This document shows, piece by piece, positions 53,078 to 60,465 of a DNA stretch of 64,000 nt. Under the pieces are notes generated by a model, which had not been told where the DNA came from, did no database searches, and saw only the letters and a program-made list of their open reading frames with translations. Every line of letters starts with the position of its first letter. The stretch's first letter is position 1. Position numbers and translations under genes: made by a program. Origin of the DNA: Candidatus Coprenecus stercorigallinarum (GTDB taxonomy: Bacteria > Bacteroidota > Bacteroidia > Bacteroidales > UBA932); NCBI GenBank assembly GCA_018711305.1, contig DVIL01000086.1, positions 1-64,000 on the forward strand. The letters are read 5' to 3'.

Positions 53078-53701
53078 ATGCCTGGATTAATTGGAAAAAA
53101 AATCGGAATGACTTCCGTTTTCGATGCTGATGGGAAGAATATCCCATGCACCGTTATTGAGGCTGGTCCCTGTGTTGTCACGCAGATTCGTACAGTAGAG
53201 AAAGATGGTTATGCCGCTGTACAACTTGCCTATGACGAGATGAAAGAAAAACACACCAGCAAGGCTCTCAAGGGCCATTTTGACAAGGCAGGAACCACAC
53301 CCAAGCGCAAACTGGTGGAGTTCAAGGCGGACTTCCCCAAGGAGCTCAAGCTTGGAGACACAGTGACCGTTTCAGATCTCAGCGAGGGAGTGGAATGGGT
53401 AGACGTTACCGGTATCTCTAAAGGTAAGGGATTCCAGGGCGTCGTCAAGCGTCACGGATTCGGCGGCGTGGGCGGAGCTACCCACGGTCAGGCCGACAGA
53501 CTCCGTCACCCTGGTTCTATGGGTGCATCCTCTTGGCCTTCAAGAGTATTCAAGGGTATGAGAATGGCAGGCCGCATGGGCGGTGACCGCGTAAAGGTTC
53601 TCAACCTCAAAGTTATCAAGGTTATCCCTGAGAACAATCTGGTTCTCGTGAAGGGTTCTATTCCCGGAGCTAAGGGTTCATACGTAATCGTGGAGGACTA
53701 A
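53078..53701 (+). CDS. rplC: Ribosomal protein uL3
   Basis: This is large-subunit protein L3 of 207 residues, starting [15 protein letters not shown] and containing the conserved [20 protein letters not shown] loop that reaches the peptidyl-transferase centre. The in-frame start at 53051 is rejected because 53078 matches the family start. It is the first gene of the operon here; rpsJ, normally directly upstream, is absent and a promoter occupies its place. Confidence 0.97.
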   Translation: MPGLIGKKIGMTSVFDADGKNIPCTVIEAGPCVVTQIRTVEKDGYAAVQLAYDEMKEKHTSKALKGHFDKAGTTPKRKLVEFKADFPKELKLGDTVTVSDLSEGVEWVDVTGISKGKGFQGVVKRHGFGGVGGATHGQADRLRHPGSMGASSWPSRVFKGMRMAGRMGGDRVKVLNLKVIKVIPENNLVLVKGSIPGAKGSYVIVED

Positions 53702-53705
53702 CGTT

Positions 53706-54332
53706 ATGGAATTGTCAGTTTACAAAATCGACGGAACAGAATCGGGAAAGAAAGTGACCCTGGATTCGACTATCTTCGGTATCGAGCCGAATGACCACGC
53801 GATCTATCTCGACGTAAAGCAGTACCTGGCCAACCAGCGTCAGGGTACCCATAAGACCAAGGACCGTTCCGAGGTCAGCTACAGCACCAAGAAAATGGGT
53901 CGTCAGAAAGGCGGCGGCGGAGCACGTCACGGCAGCATCAAGTCCAACATCTACGTAGGCGGTGGCCGTGCCTTCGGTCCCAAGCCCCACGACTACGGCT
54001 TCAAGCTCAACAAGAAGCTCAAACAGCTGGCCCGTTACTCGGCTCTGACCTACAAGGCCCAGGAGAATGCCATCATCCTGGTGGAGCCTTTCAGCATGGA
54101 CGCTCCCAAGACCAAGGAGTTCATCCAGATTCTGGACAATATCAAAGCCAACGGAAGAAGGACCCTGTTCGTACTTCCCGAAAACAGTGAGAATATTTAC
54201 AAGTCTTCACGCAACCTTCAGAATGTCAATGTAATCTCCGTAGACGAGATCAACACTTACAACATCATGAACGCCTATCAGCTCGTGATGGTGGACGGTG
54301 TTCAGGACATCATTGCAGCAAGACGCAAATAA
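53706..54332 (+). CDS. rplD: Ribosomal protein uL4
   Basis: This is large-subunit protein L4 of 208 residues. The extended loop rich in Lys/Gly ([20 protein letters not shown]) that lines the exit tunnel is present. It starts four bases after the rplC stop. In other bacteria L4 represses its own operon; whether it does so here is unknown. Confidence 0.97.
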   Translation: MELSVYKIDGTESGKKVTLDSTIFGIEPNDHAIYLDVKQYLANQRQGTHKTKDRSEVSYSTKKMGRQKGGGGARHGSIKSNIYVGGGRAFGPKPHDYGFKLNKKLKQLARYSALTYKAQENAIILVEPFSMDAPKTKEFIQILDNIKANGRRTLFVLPENSENIYKSSRNLQNVNVISVDEINTYNIMNAYQLVMVDGVQDIIAARRK

Positions 54333-54344
54333 ACCATAGGAGAC

Positions 54345-54635
54345 ATGGGAATTATCATTAAGCCTATCGTAACAGAGAAAATGACGGTTCAGGGCGATAA
54401 ATTGAACCGTTACGGTTTCATCGTAGACCGTACAGCCAACAAGATTGAGATCAGGAAGGCTGTAGAAGAGCACTACGGAGTGACAGTGAAGGACGTAAAC
54501 ACTGTCAACTACCATGGCAAACGCAAGAGCCGCTACACCAAGGCGGGATTACTCAGAGGCCGTGCCAACCACTATAAGAAAGCTTATGTGACACTGGCAG
54601 GCGAGGATAAGATTGATTTCTATAGCAACATTTAA
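54345..54635 (+). CDS. rplW: Ribosomal protein uL23
   Basis: This is large-subunit protein L23 of 96 residues, located at the tunnel exit. [12 protein letters not shown] at the N-terminus and the KSRYTKAG basic loop are characteristic. Gaps to its neighbours are 12 bases upstream and 4 downstream. Confidence 0.96.
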   Translation: MGIIIKPIVTEKMTVQGDKLNRYGFIVDRTANKIEIRKAVEEHYGVTVKDVNTVNYHGKRKSRYTKAGLLRGRANHYKKAYVTLAGEDKIDFYSNI

Positions 54636-54639
54636 TCCT

Positions 54640-55464
54640 ATGGCAATACGTAAATTCAAACCGACCACACCCGGTCAGAGAAATAAAGCGATAAGCGCAT
54701 TTGACGAGATTACCTGCACCAAGCCCGAGAAGTCCCTTCTCGAGCCCATCAGGAAGTCCGGAGGCCGTAACAACACCGGCAAGATGACCATGCGCTACAT
54801 CGGTGGCGGACACAAGAGAATGTACCGTATCATCGACTTCCGTCGTGACAAGGACAACTGCCCCGCAACCGTAAAGACCATTGAGTACGATCCCAACCGC
54901 AGTGCACGCATTGCGCTGGTTGTGTATGCCGACGGCGAGAAGAGATATATCATCGCTCCCGCAGGTATCCGCGTAGGCCAGACCATTATGTCCGGTCCTG
55001 GCGTAGCCCCCGAGCTCGGCAACACTCTTCCTCTCTCAGAGATTCCTCTGGGAACTGTTATCCACAACATCGAGCTCCGTCCCGGTCAGGGTGCCGCTAT
55101 GGCCCGCAGTGCCGGAACATACGCCCAGCTCACAGCACGTGAGGGCAAGCACGCCATCCTCCGCCTCCCTTCGGGCGAGACCAGAATGGTGCTCGTGACC
55201 TGCCGTGCCACCGTGGGAACAGTATCCAATTCCGACCACAACCTCGAGTCGTCCGGTAAGGCAGGACGCAGCCGCTGGCTCGGCCGCAGACCCCGCAACC
55301 GTGGCGTTGTGATGAACCCTGTCGATCACCCTATGGGTGGTGGTGAAGGCCGCGCATCCGGAGGTCATCCCCGTTCGCGCAAGGGTATTCCTGCAAAGGG
55401 TTACAAGACACGTAATCCGAAGAATACTTCGAACAAGTTTATCATCGAAAGACGTAAGAAATAA
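54640..55464 (+). CDS. rplB: Ribosomal protein uL2
   Basis: This is large-subunit protein L2 of 274 residues. [20 protein letters not shown] at the start, [19 protein letters not shown] and the C-terminal region with [20 protein letters not shown], holding the catalytic-region His, are intact. The start at 54640 is used instead of a frame overlapping rplW. Confidence 0.97.
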   Translation: MAIRKFKPTTPGQRNKAISAFDEITCTKPEKSLLEPIRKSGGRNNTGKMTMRYIGGGHKRMYRIIDFRRDKDNCPATVKTIEYDPNRSARIALVVYADGEKRYIIAPAGIRVGQTIMSGPGVAPELGNTLPLSEIPLGTVIHNIELRPGQGAAMARSAGTYAQLTAREGKHAILRLPSGETRMVLVTCRATVGTVSNSDHNLESSGKAGRSRWLGRRPRNRGVVMNPVDHPMGGGEGRASGGHPRSRKGIPAKGYKTRNPKNTSNKFIIERRKK

Positions 55465-55485
55465 CCGGAATAAAATCAGAGAATT

Positions 55486-55752
55486 ATGAGTAGATCACTT
55501 AGAAAAGGTCCCTACATCCAGGAGAGTCTCGAGAAGAAGGTTCTGGCAATGAACGAGGGTACCAAGAAAAAAGAAGTAATCAAGACCTGGTCCCGCGCCA
55601 GCATGATTTCTCCTGACTTTGTCGGCCATACCATCGCTGTACACAACGGAAACAAGTTTATTCCGGTATACGTTACCGAGAACATGGTTGGACACAAGCT
55701 CGGAGAGTTTGCGCCGACCCGTACATTCAAAGGACATTCGGGCAACCGTTAA
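55486..55752 (+). CDS. rpsS: Ribosomal protein uS19
   Basis: This is small-subunit protein S19 of 88 residues, in the 30S head. [19 protein letters not shown] at the start and [16 protein letters not shown] near the end are diagnostic. Confidence 0.97.
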   Translation: MSRSLRKGPYIQESLEKKVLAMNEGTKKKEVIKTWSRASMISPDFVGHTIAVHNGNKFIPVYVTENMVGHKLGEFAPTRTFKGHSGNR

Positions 55753-55770
55753 TAATTAAAAAGAATCACA

Positions 55771-56217
55771 ATGGGATCTCGTAAGAAAGAAATGGCCGAC
55801 AGGCTGAAAGAAATAAAGAAGACAACAGCGATCGCCAAGCTGAACGATGTTCCTACATCGCCCCGCAAGATGCGTCTGGTCGCTGACATGATCAGAGGCG
55901 TTGAGGTCAACCATGCTCTTGATATCCTCAAATATACCAAGAGAGAGGCCTCTATCCGTCTGGAGAAGCTCCTCAGAAGCGCCATTGCCAACTGGGAAGC
56001 CAAGAACGAAGGTGCCCGTAAGGAACTCGAGGACGGCAACGTCATCGTGCAGACCATCATGGTCGGTCAGGGCACGACCCTCAAGCGTATCCGCACAGCC
56101 CCCCAGGGCCGCGCCGGACGTATCCGCAAGCGCTCCAACCATGTGACCATCATCGTCGGAGTAAAACCCGCAAAAGCAGAAGTCAATAACGAACCCGCTA
56201 ATCAGGAGGAAAAATAA
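55771..56217 (+). CDS. rplV: Ribosomal protein uL22
   Basis: This is large-subunit protein L22 of 148 residues. [19 protein letters not shown] and the tunnel-loop motif [20 protein letters not shown] are present. The N-terminal 20 residues and the C-terminal tail are longer than in E. coli. Its stop directly precedes the rpsC start. Confidence 0.96.
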   Translation: MGSRKKEMADRLKEIKKTTAIAKLNDVPTSPRKMRLVADMIRGVEVNHALDILKYTKREASIRLEKLLRSAIANWEAKNEGARKELEDGNVIVQTIMVGQGTTLKRIRTAPQGRAGRIRKRSNHVTIIVGVKPAKAEVNNEPANQEEK

Positions 56218-56988
56218 ATGGGACAGAAAATCAACCCTATCAGCAACAGAATAGGTATCATCCGCGGCTGGGACTCCAATTGGTACGGCGGGGATGACTA
56301 TGCAGCAAAGCTGCTCGAAGACTCCAAGATACGTGAGTACCTCAATGCCCGTATCTCCAAAGTCAACCTCTCCAAGATCGTCATCGAGAGGACACTCAAG
56401 CTTATCACAGTGACCATCCATACCGCACGTCCCGGTGCAATCATCGGACGTGGTGGCCAGGAGGTCGACAAGCTGAAAGAAGAGTTGAAGAAGATCTCCA
56501 ACAAGGAGGTGCAGATCAACATCTTCGAGGTCAAGAGGCCTGAGCTTGATGCCAACATCGTAGCCAACAACATCGCCCGTCAGGTGGAAGGACGTGTTTC
56601 CTATCGTCGTGCCATCAAGATGGCTGTTGCCAGCACCATGCGTATGGGAGCCGAAGGTATCAAGGTCCTCATCAGCGGTCGCCTTGGCGGTGCCGAGATG
56701 GCCCGTAAGGAACTTTACAAGGAAGGCCGTACCCCTCTGCACACTTTCCGTGCCGATATCGACTATGCTCTCGCCGAGGCCCACACCAAGGTAGGCGTTC
56801 TTGGTATCAAGGTTTGGATCTGCAACGGTGAGGTTTATGGCAAGCGTGACCTTTCTCCCAATGCCGGAAACTTTGCAAAGCCCGCAAGCGGAGCAGGTGA
56901 AAGGCGTGAGGGTGGACGCCGTGGCCGTGGCGACAGACGCCGTGACCGCCGTCCCCGTGGTGGCAACCGCGACAACGCAGCAGAGTAA
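56218..56988 (+). CDS. rpsC: Ribosomal protein uS3
   Basis: This is small-subunit protein S3 of 256 residues. [20 protein letters not shown] and the KH-domain motif [19 protein letters not shown] are intact, and the C-terminus is an Arg/Gly-rich tail (about 218-256). rplP, which normally follows at once, is missing; a strong terminator comes 34 bases after the stop, so rpsC is the last gene of this operon. Confidence 0.97.
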   Translation: MGQKINPISNRIGIIRGWDSNWYGGDDYAAKLLEDSKIREYLNARISKVNLSKIVIERTLKLITVTIHTARPGAIIGRGGQEVDKLKEELKKISNKEVQINIFEVKRPELDANIVANNIARQVEGRVSYRRAIKMAVASTMRMGAEGIKVLISGRLGGAEMARKELYKEGRTPLHTFRADIDYALAEAHTKVGVLGIKVWICNGEVYGKRDLSPNAGNFAKPASGAGERREGGRRGRGDRRRDRRPRGGNRDNAAE

Positions 56989-57021
56989 TTTTGTAAACAT
57001 ACTCAATTGTTTTTTGACCTG

Positions 57022-57058
57022 CCGCTCCCGGACGATTGCCGGGGGCGGTTGTTTTTTT
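57022..57058 (+). terminator. Terminator of the rplC-rpsC operon
   Basis: CCGCTCCCGG (57022-57031) pairs with CCGGGGGCGG (57039-57048), with one T-G pair, and is followed by TTGTTTTTTT. It marks a genuine operon end after rpsC. Confidence 0.92.
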
Positions 57059-57151
57059 GTCCGCCCTCTTTCCATCTTCTGCCTGCCCGCTGTCTCCTTG
57101 TTGTCTGCCTGCCCTTGCTATGCATGCCGTTTGCCCACCTCCCCTCAGTCA

Positions 57152-57307
57152 GTCTGTTATCAAAGAATTTTATTAACTATCTGTGCAGCAGTTAGATAGT
57201 CTCAGACTTCAATAACAGACACATGGGGAATTCTGCTAATCTGTAATTTATCTTTTGAATCATGTTGTTGAAGACCATGTATTTACGTGTGTCAAGCGAT
57301 TACAGAT
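57152..57307. repeat. Pair of 69-bp palindromic units, U1 and U2
   Basis: U1 (57152-57220) runs from GTCTGTTAT to ATAACAGAC and has an inner ACTATCT/AGATAGT stem at 57176-57200. U2 (57239-57307) runs from ATCTGTAAT to ATTACAGAT. Both are exactly 69 bp, with perfect 9-bp ends, and are separated by exactly 18 bases. The interiors differ. Confidence 0.85.
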
Positions 57308-57378
57308 TGTAGTGAGTATTACGCAGGTATTCCGCAGGTATGCCATTTCAGCGCCTTGTCTGCATCTTTTTACTTTGA

Positions 57379-57534
57379 GTCTGTAAAGTTACTTTATGGA
57401 TAAGTGCTTGTAAATATGTACTTTGTCTAAAGTGCCAGAATACAGACAGCCGGTTTAACCATAGAGTCTGTAGAGGAGAAATTGTCTTAATTGGCTGTGA
57501 TTCAACTTGCTACCATAAATCGATGATAACAGAC
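57379..57534. repeat. Pair of 69-bp palindromic units, U3 and U4
   Basis: U3 (57379-57447) has ends GTCTGTA/TACAGAC and an inner ACTTTA/TAAAGT pair (57391 and 57428). U4 (57466-57534) has ends GTCTGT/ACAGAC. Each is exactly 69 bp and the gap is again 18 bases (57448-57465), giving a 156-bp module of the same size as the first. Confidence 0.83.
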
Positions 57535-57629
57535 AAGGATGTGCAGACCAGACCACAGACAAAGTAGCACAGACGGGGTGGCAGGTCAGAGAAGGAGTTA
57601 GCAGAGAGATGTGCTGCGAGGCAGTGGAT

Positions 57630-58511
57630 TCAGAGTTTGCAGAGGGTATCGGGCAGTTCTGGCATGGCTCCGTTTCGGGTACAGACGTAGGCGGAGACAT
57701 CGACTGCCAGTCGGTGGGCTTCGAGCGGTGAGCGTCCGTGAATCAGAGCTGCTATGAAAGCGGCTGTGAATGAGTCGCCTGCTCCAACTGTATCAGCTAC
57801 AGTTACGTGCGGAGTGCTGAGGAATGACGGTGTCTCGGTCAAGGATGAGAATACGTAGCTTCCGTTCACCCCGCAGGTGAGAATCAGAAATTTCAGCTTG
57901 AACCGCAGGAGGATCTGTCTGCATTTTTCCTGGATTGTTGCGCCTGGGACCGAAAGCATTCCGGAGATGATGTTGAGCTCATCGTCGTTGATTTTTAAAA
58001 TGTTGCATTGCTCCAAAGCTTCAAGAATGATGTCGCGGGAATAGAATGGCTGCCGTAGATTGATGTCGAGGATGCGCCATTGTCCTTCCCCGCGCGGGAC
58101 GGTATTCACGAAGGCTGAGATGGTGTGGCGGGAGACGGGGGAGCGGCGGGCCAGGGTTCCGAAACAGACGGCGCGTGTCCTGTATGCAAGCTGCTTCAGT
58201 TCCGGAGTAAATGGAATATTGTCCCAGGCTGCTGGTATGCGGATGTCGTACTGAGGGATGCCTGATGAGTCAAGACGAATGTCTACCATGCCTGTGGGGA
58301 AATCCACGCGGGAGAGCATTGTGAGAGAATTCATTTCCTGAATTGCGGCATCTCCAGCCTCGTCCCGTCCGACGGCACTGACAGCTAAGGACTTCAGGCC
58401 GAATTGCGATACGTGGTATGCGAAGTTTGCCGGGGCTCCGCCCAGCCTGCGTCCTTCCGGAAGCATGTCCCATAGAATCTCGCCGATGCCTACAATGTAT
58501 TCAGTTTTCAT
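57630..58511 (-). CDS. PfkB-family carbohydrate kinase (fructokinase-like)
   Basis: This is a 293-residue sugar kinase of the ribokinase/PfkB fold. The N-terminal GIGEILWDMLPEGRRLGGAP is the substrate-binding signature of fructokinases. The C-terminal ADTVGAGDSFTAAFIAALIH holds the anion hole and catalytic Asp. The start is ATG 58511 after a near-consensus -7 (TATATTCG); an upstream extension of 48 codons is not coding. It stands alone, flanked on both sides by clusters of 69-bp palindromes in AT-richer DNA. The sugar is probably fructose, by family resemblance only. Confidence 0.88.
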   Translation of the reverse strand: MKTEYIVGIGEILWDMLPEGRRLGGAPANFAYHVSQFGLKSLAVSAVGRDEAGDAAIQEMNSLTMLSRVDFPTGMVDIRLDSSGIPQYDIRIPAAWDNIPFTPELKQLAYRTRAVCFGTLARRSPVSRHTISAFVNTVPRGEGQWRILDINLRQPFYSRDIILEALEQCNILKINDDELNIISGMLSVPGATIQEKCRQILLRFKLKFLILTCGVNGSYVFSSLTETPSFLSTPHVTVADTVGAGDSFTAAFIAALIHGRSPLEAHRLAVDVSAYVCTRNGAMPELPDTLCKL

Positions 58512-59129
58512 GACTGACAATATCCAATTTTGATGCGAATATAGCAAGAAGCTGTTAAATTCTTTTCTCTTTTCGGGACGATGCCTGAAGTTTGTGGGAT
58601 TGTGGGGCTCATTAAACTTCAACGTCAAGATAATCGCTGGAATCACCGCCGGCAAAGTGCCATCACGATGTGCGGCTACCTATGATGATGCGCATCAGTT
58701 CTTCTCATCTGCTACCATGAATGAGTGTCCAGTGTTCAGTTCCTTGAATGTTCAGTTCCTTGGAACGCAAATCAGTCCACTAAACACTTTCGTTGAGTGG
58801 AATGTCCTTATAGTCAGCAAGTTTAGATTCAGTAATCGGCTATGTGTGGATACTTTGTAGCATAAACGGTACTTTTTCAATCACTAAACAATGTCGTTAT
58901 GGCTAAATGGTCGAAACTTAGCCACTTGCTTTTAACTATTAATTTTAGTGGCGTTCCCGCGTCATAAGTCGTGTGTCGGCATAGATAGGACTGTGCGGAG
59001 ATGGGACTACCGCAACGGCAGCATATCGCAGAAATCGTTGCCGTTGTGGAATGTAAGATTAAGATGACTGGATGGAATCGCCCAATGAAGCGGTCTGCCG
59101 GAAGGATTTTGAAATAAACCAAAGCCTGA
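58512..59129. other. Long intergenic stretch, no gene recognised
   Basis: About 600 AT-rich bases hold a direct repeat GTTCAGTTCCTTG (near 58734 and 58750), a possible eighth 69-bp unit with different ends (58882-58950), and no reading frame with recognisable content. No promoter facing the kinase other than the near-consensus box was seen. Confidence 0.55.
58882..58950. repeat. Possible divergent 69-bp unit
   Basis: CACTAAA at 58882-58888 and TTTAGTG at 58944-58950 form 7-bp inverted ends at exactly 69 bp, the length of the GTCTGT units, but with different end sequence and no partner at 18 bases. It could be a chance match. Confidence 0.35.
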
Positions 59130-59285
59130 GTCTGTAATTTGTTGCTACGTGTAAATCGATGACTGTTAATGAAATGTCGCTTCTAATATCTTACAGACTG
59201 TGGTTGTTTTCATACAGTCTGTTTTTTATGGTGTGCTGTAAATGTTTGAGGTTCAGAAAAAAGCGAGCTTTGTTCAACAACAGAC
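59130..59285. repeat. Pair of 69-bp palindromic units, U5 and U6
   Basis: U5 (59130-59198) has ends GTCTGTAA/TTACAGAC. U6 (59217-59285) has ends GTCTGTT/AACAGAC. Both are exactly 69 bp and the gap is 18 bases (59199-59216): the third 156-bp module. U5 shares TTGCTAC and AAATCGATGA with U4. Confidence 0.83.
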
Positions 59286-59388
59286 TGGGCAGGGATATGC
59301 AGGGTGTACAGCAGGAGCCGGAAAATTTTCGCGGTGAGACGTGTCTTAAAAGGGACTTCCGAGATTTCTACGCAATACCTTCCGGACT

Positions 59389-59457
59389 GTCTGTTTTCCT
59401 CATTCTTGCATAACTGTATTTGTTTCAGTGTTTTAATTTAAATCGTCACTTACAGAC
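59389..59457. repeat. Single 69-bp palindromic unit, U7
   Basis: The ends are GTCTGT and ACAGAC, length exactly 69 bp. No partner lies at 18 bases on either side, unlike the other six units. Confidence 0.75.
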
Positions 59458-59673
59458 TCTTCGGAAGCAGAATTTATACAGCTAGCCACGAGGAAATGTA
59501 GTGGAGGTATTGGGATGCCGGGGCTGACGGGGTAATCTGAACTTGGGTGTTATAGGCAATGAATTGAAAAATAGAGGTTTTGGAGATGAGGCTGGCTCGG
59601 ATTGGCCTGGTTCAGGTAGGAGTGACCTGATGAAAAGGGGGCTGATGGGTTGGTCAGGGAGGGGAAAAGGAAA

Positions 59674-59706
59674 GGGACGTGTCAAATCTGCATTTTGGCA
59701 CGTCCC
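59674..59706 (-). terminator. Terminator of the ABC exporter operon
   Basis: GGGACGTG (59674-59681) pairs with CACGTCCC (59699-59706). On the minus strand the hairpin is followed by TTTCCTTTTCC. It lies 33 bases after the stop of the ATPase gene. Confidence 0.75.
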
Positions 59707-59738
59707 CGGTGAATGTGTTATGAGATCAGACTTGAACT

Positions 59739-60419
59739 TTAGAGTTCGTTCTTGACGTCGGTGACGATGTTTCCGTCGAAGAGGTTGATGACGCGCTGGG
59801 CGTAGCTGGAGTCCTTGATGGAGTGGGTTACCATGAGGATGGTGGTGCCTTCGCGGTTGAGTTCGGTGAGAAGCTCCATTACCTCTTTGCCGTTCTTGGA
59901 ATCGAGGTTACCGGTGGGCTCGTCGGCGAGGATGAGCTTGGGGTTGGCGATGACGGCGCGGGCGATGGCTACCCTCTGCTGCTGACCTCCGGAGAGCTGC
60001 TGGGGGAAGTGGGAGGCGCGGTGGGCTATGTTCATGCGCTTGAGGATGTCGTTGACCATCTGCTTGCGCTGCGATGCCTTGATCTTCATGTAGATGAGGG
60101 GCAGCTCCACGTTCTCGAAGACGTTCAGTTCGTCTATGAGGTTGAAGCTCTGGAATACGAAGCCGATGTTGCCTTTGCGGTACTGGGTGCGCTCTTTCTC
60201 TTTCAGCGAGCCTACTTCCTTGCCGAGGAGCTCGTACTTGCCCGAGGTGGGGTTGTCGAGGAGGCCGAGGATGTTCAGGAGGGTGGACTTGCCGCAGCCG
60301 GAGGGGCCCATGACTGCTACGAATTCGCCCTGCTTGATGTCGAAGGAGACGTTGTTGAGGGCTACGGTTTCGATTTCTTCGGTGCGGAATACTTTGCTTA
60401 AGTTTTCTACGTGTATCAT
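59739..60419 (-). CDS. MacB-type ABC transporter ATP-binding protein
   Basis: This is a 226-residue ATPase for a FtsX-type exporter. Walker A is GPSGCGKS, the signature is [14 protein letters not shown], Walker B is LILADEPTGNLDS and the switch His is in MVTHS. It is the last gene of a minus-strand operon with two large FtsX-like permeases, the nearer ending 46 bases upstream. Such sets export peptides or act in envelope stress; the substrate is unknown. Confidence 0.93.
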   Translation of the reverse strand: MIHVENLSKVFRTEEIETVALNNVSFDIKQGEFVAVMGPSGCGKSTLLNILGLLDNPTSGKYELLGKEVGSLKEKERTQYRKGNIGFVFQSFNLIDELNVFENVELPLIYMKIKASQRKQMVNDILKRMNIAHRASHFPQQLSGGQQQRVAIARAVIANPKLILADEPTGNLDSKNGKEVMELLTELNREGTTILMVTHSIKDSSYAQRVINLFDGNIVTDVKNEL

Positions 60420-60465
60420 AACGGTTTATAATTTAATTGGTTTATCAGTTTATGTTTTGATGAGT

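Noticed and set aside
57152..57534. Integron attC sites
   Set aside because: Hairpin units of this size recall attC, but the ends are GTCTGT/ACAGAC rather than the RYYYAAC/GTTRRRY core, no integrase gene is nearby and no cassette genes lie between units.
59159..59413. 84-codon reading frame across units U5 and U6
   Set aside because: It runs through two palindromic repeats, has no promoter and resembles no protein.
57152..59457. CRISPR array
   Set aside because: The regular spacing looks CRISPR-like at first, but only 6-9 bases at unit ends are conserved, units are palindromic, spacers are 18 bases and no cas genes are present.
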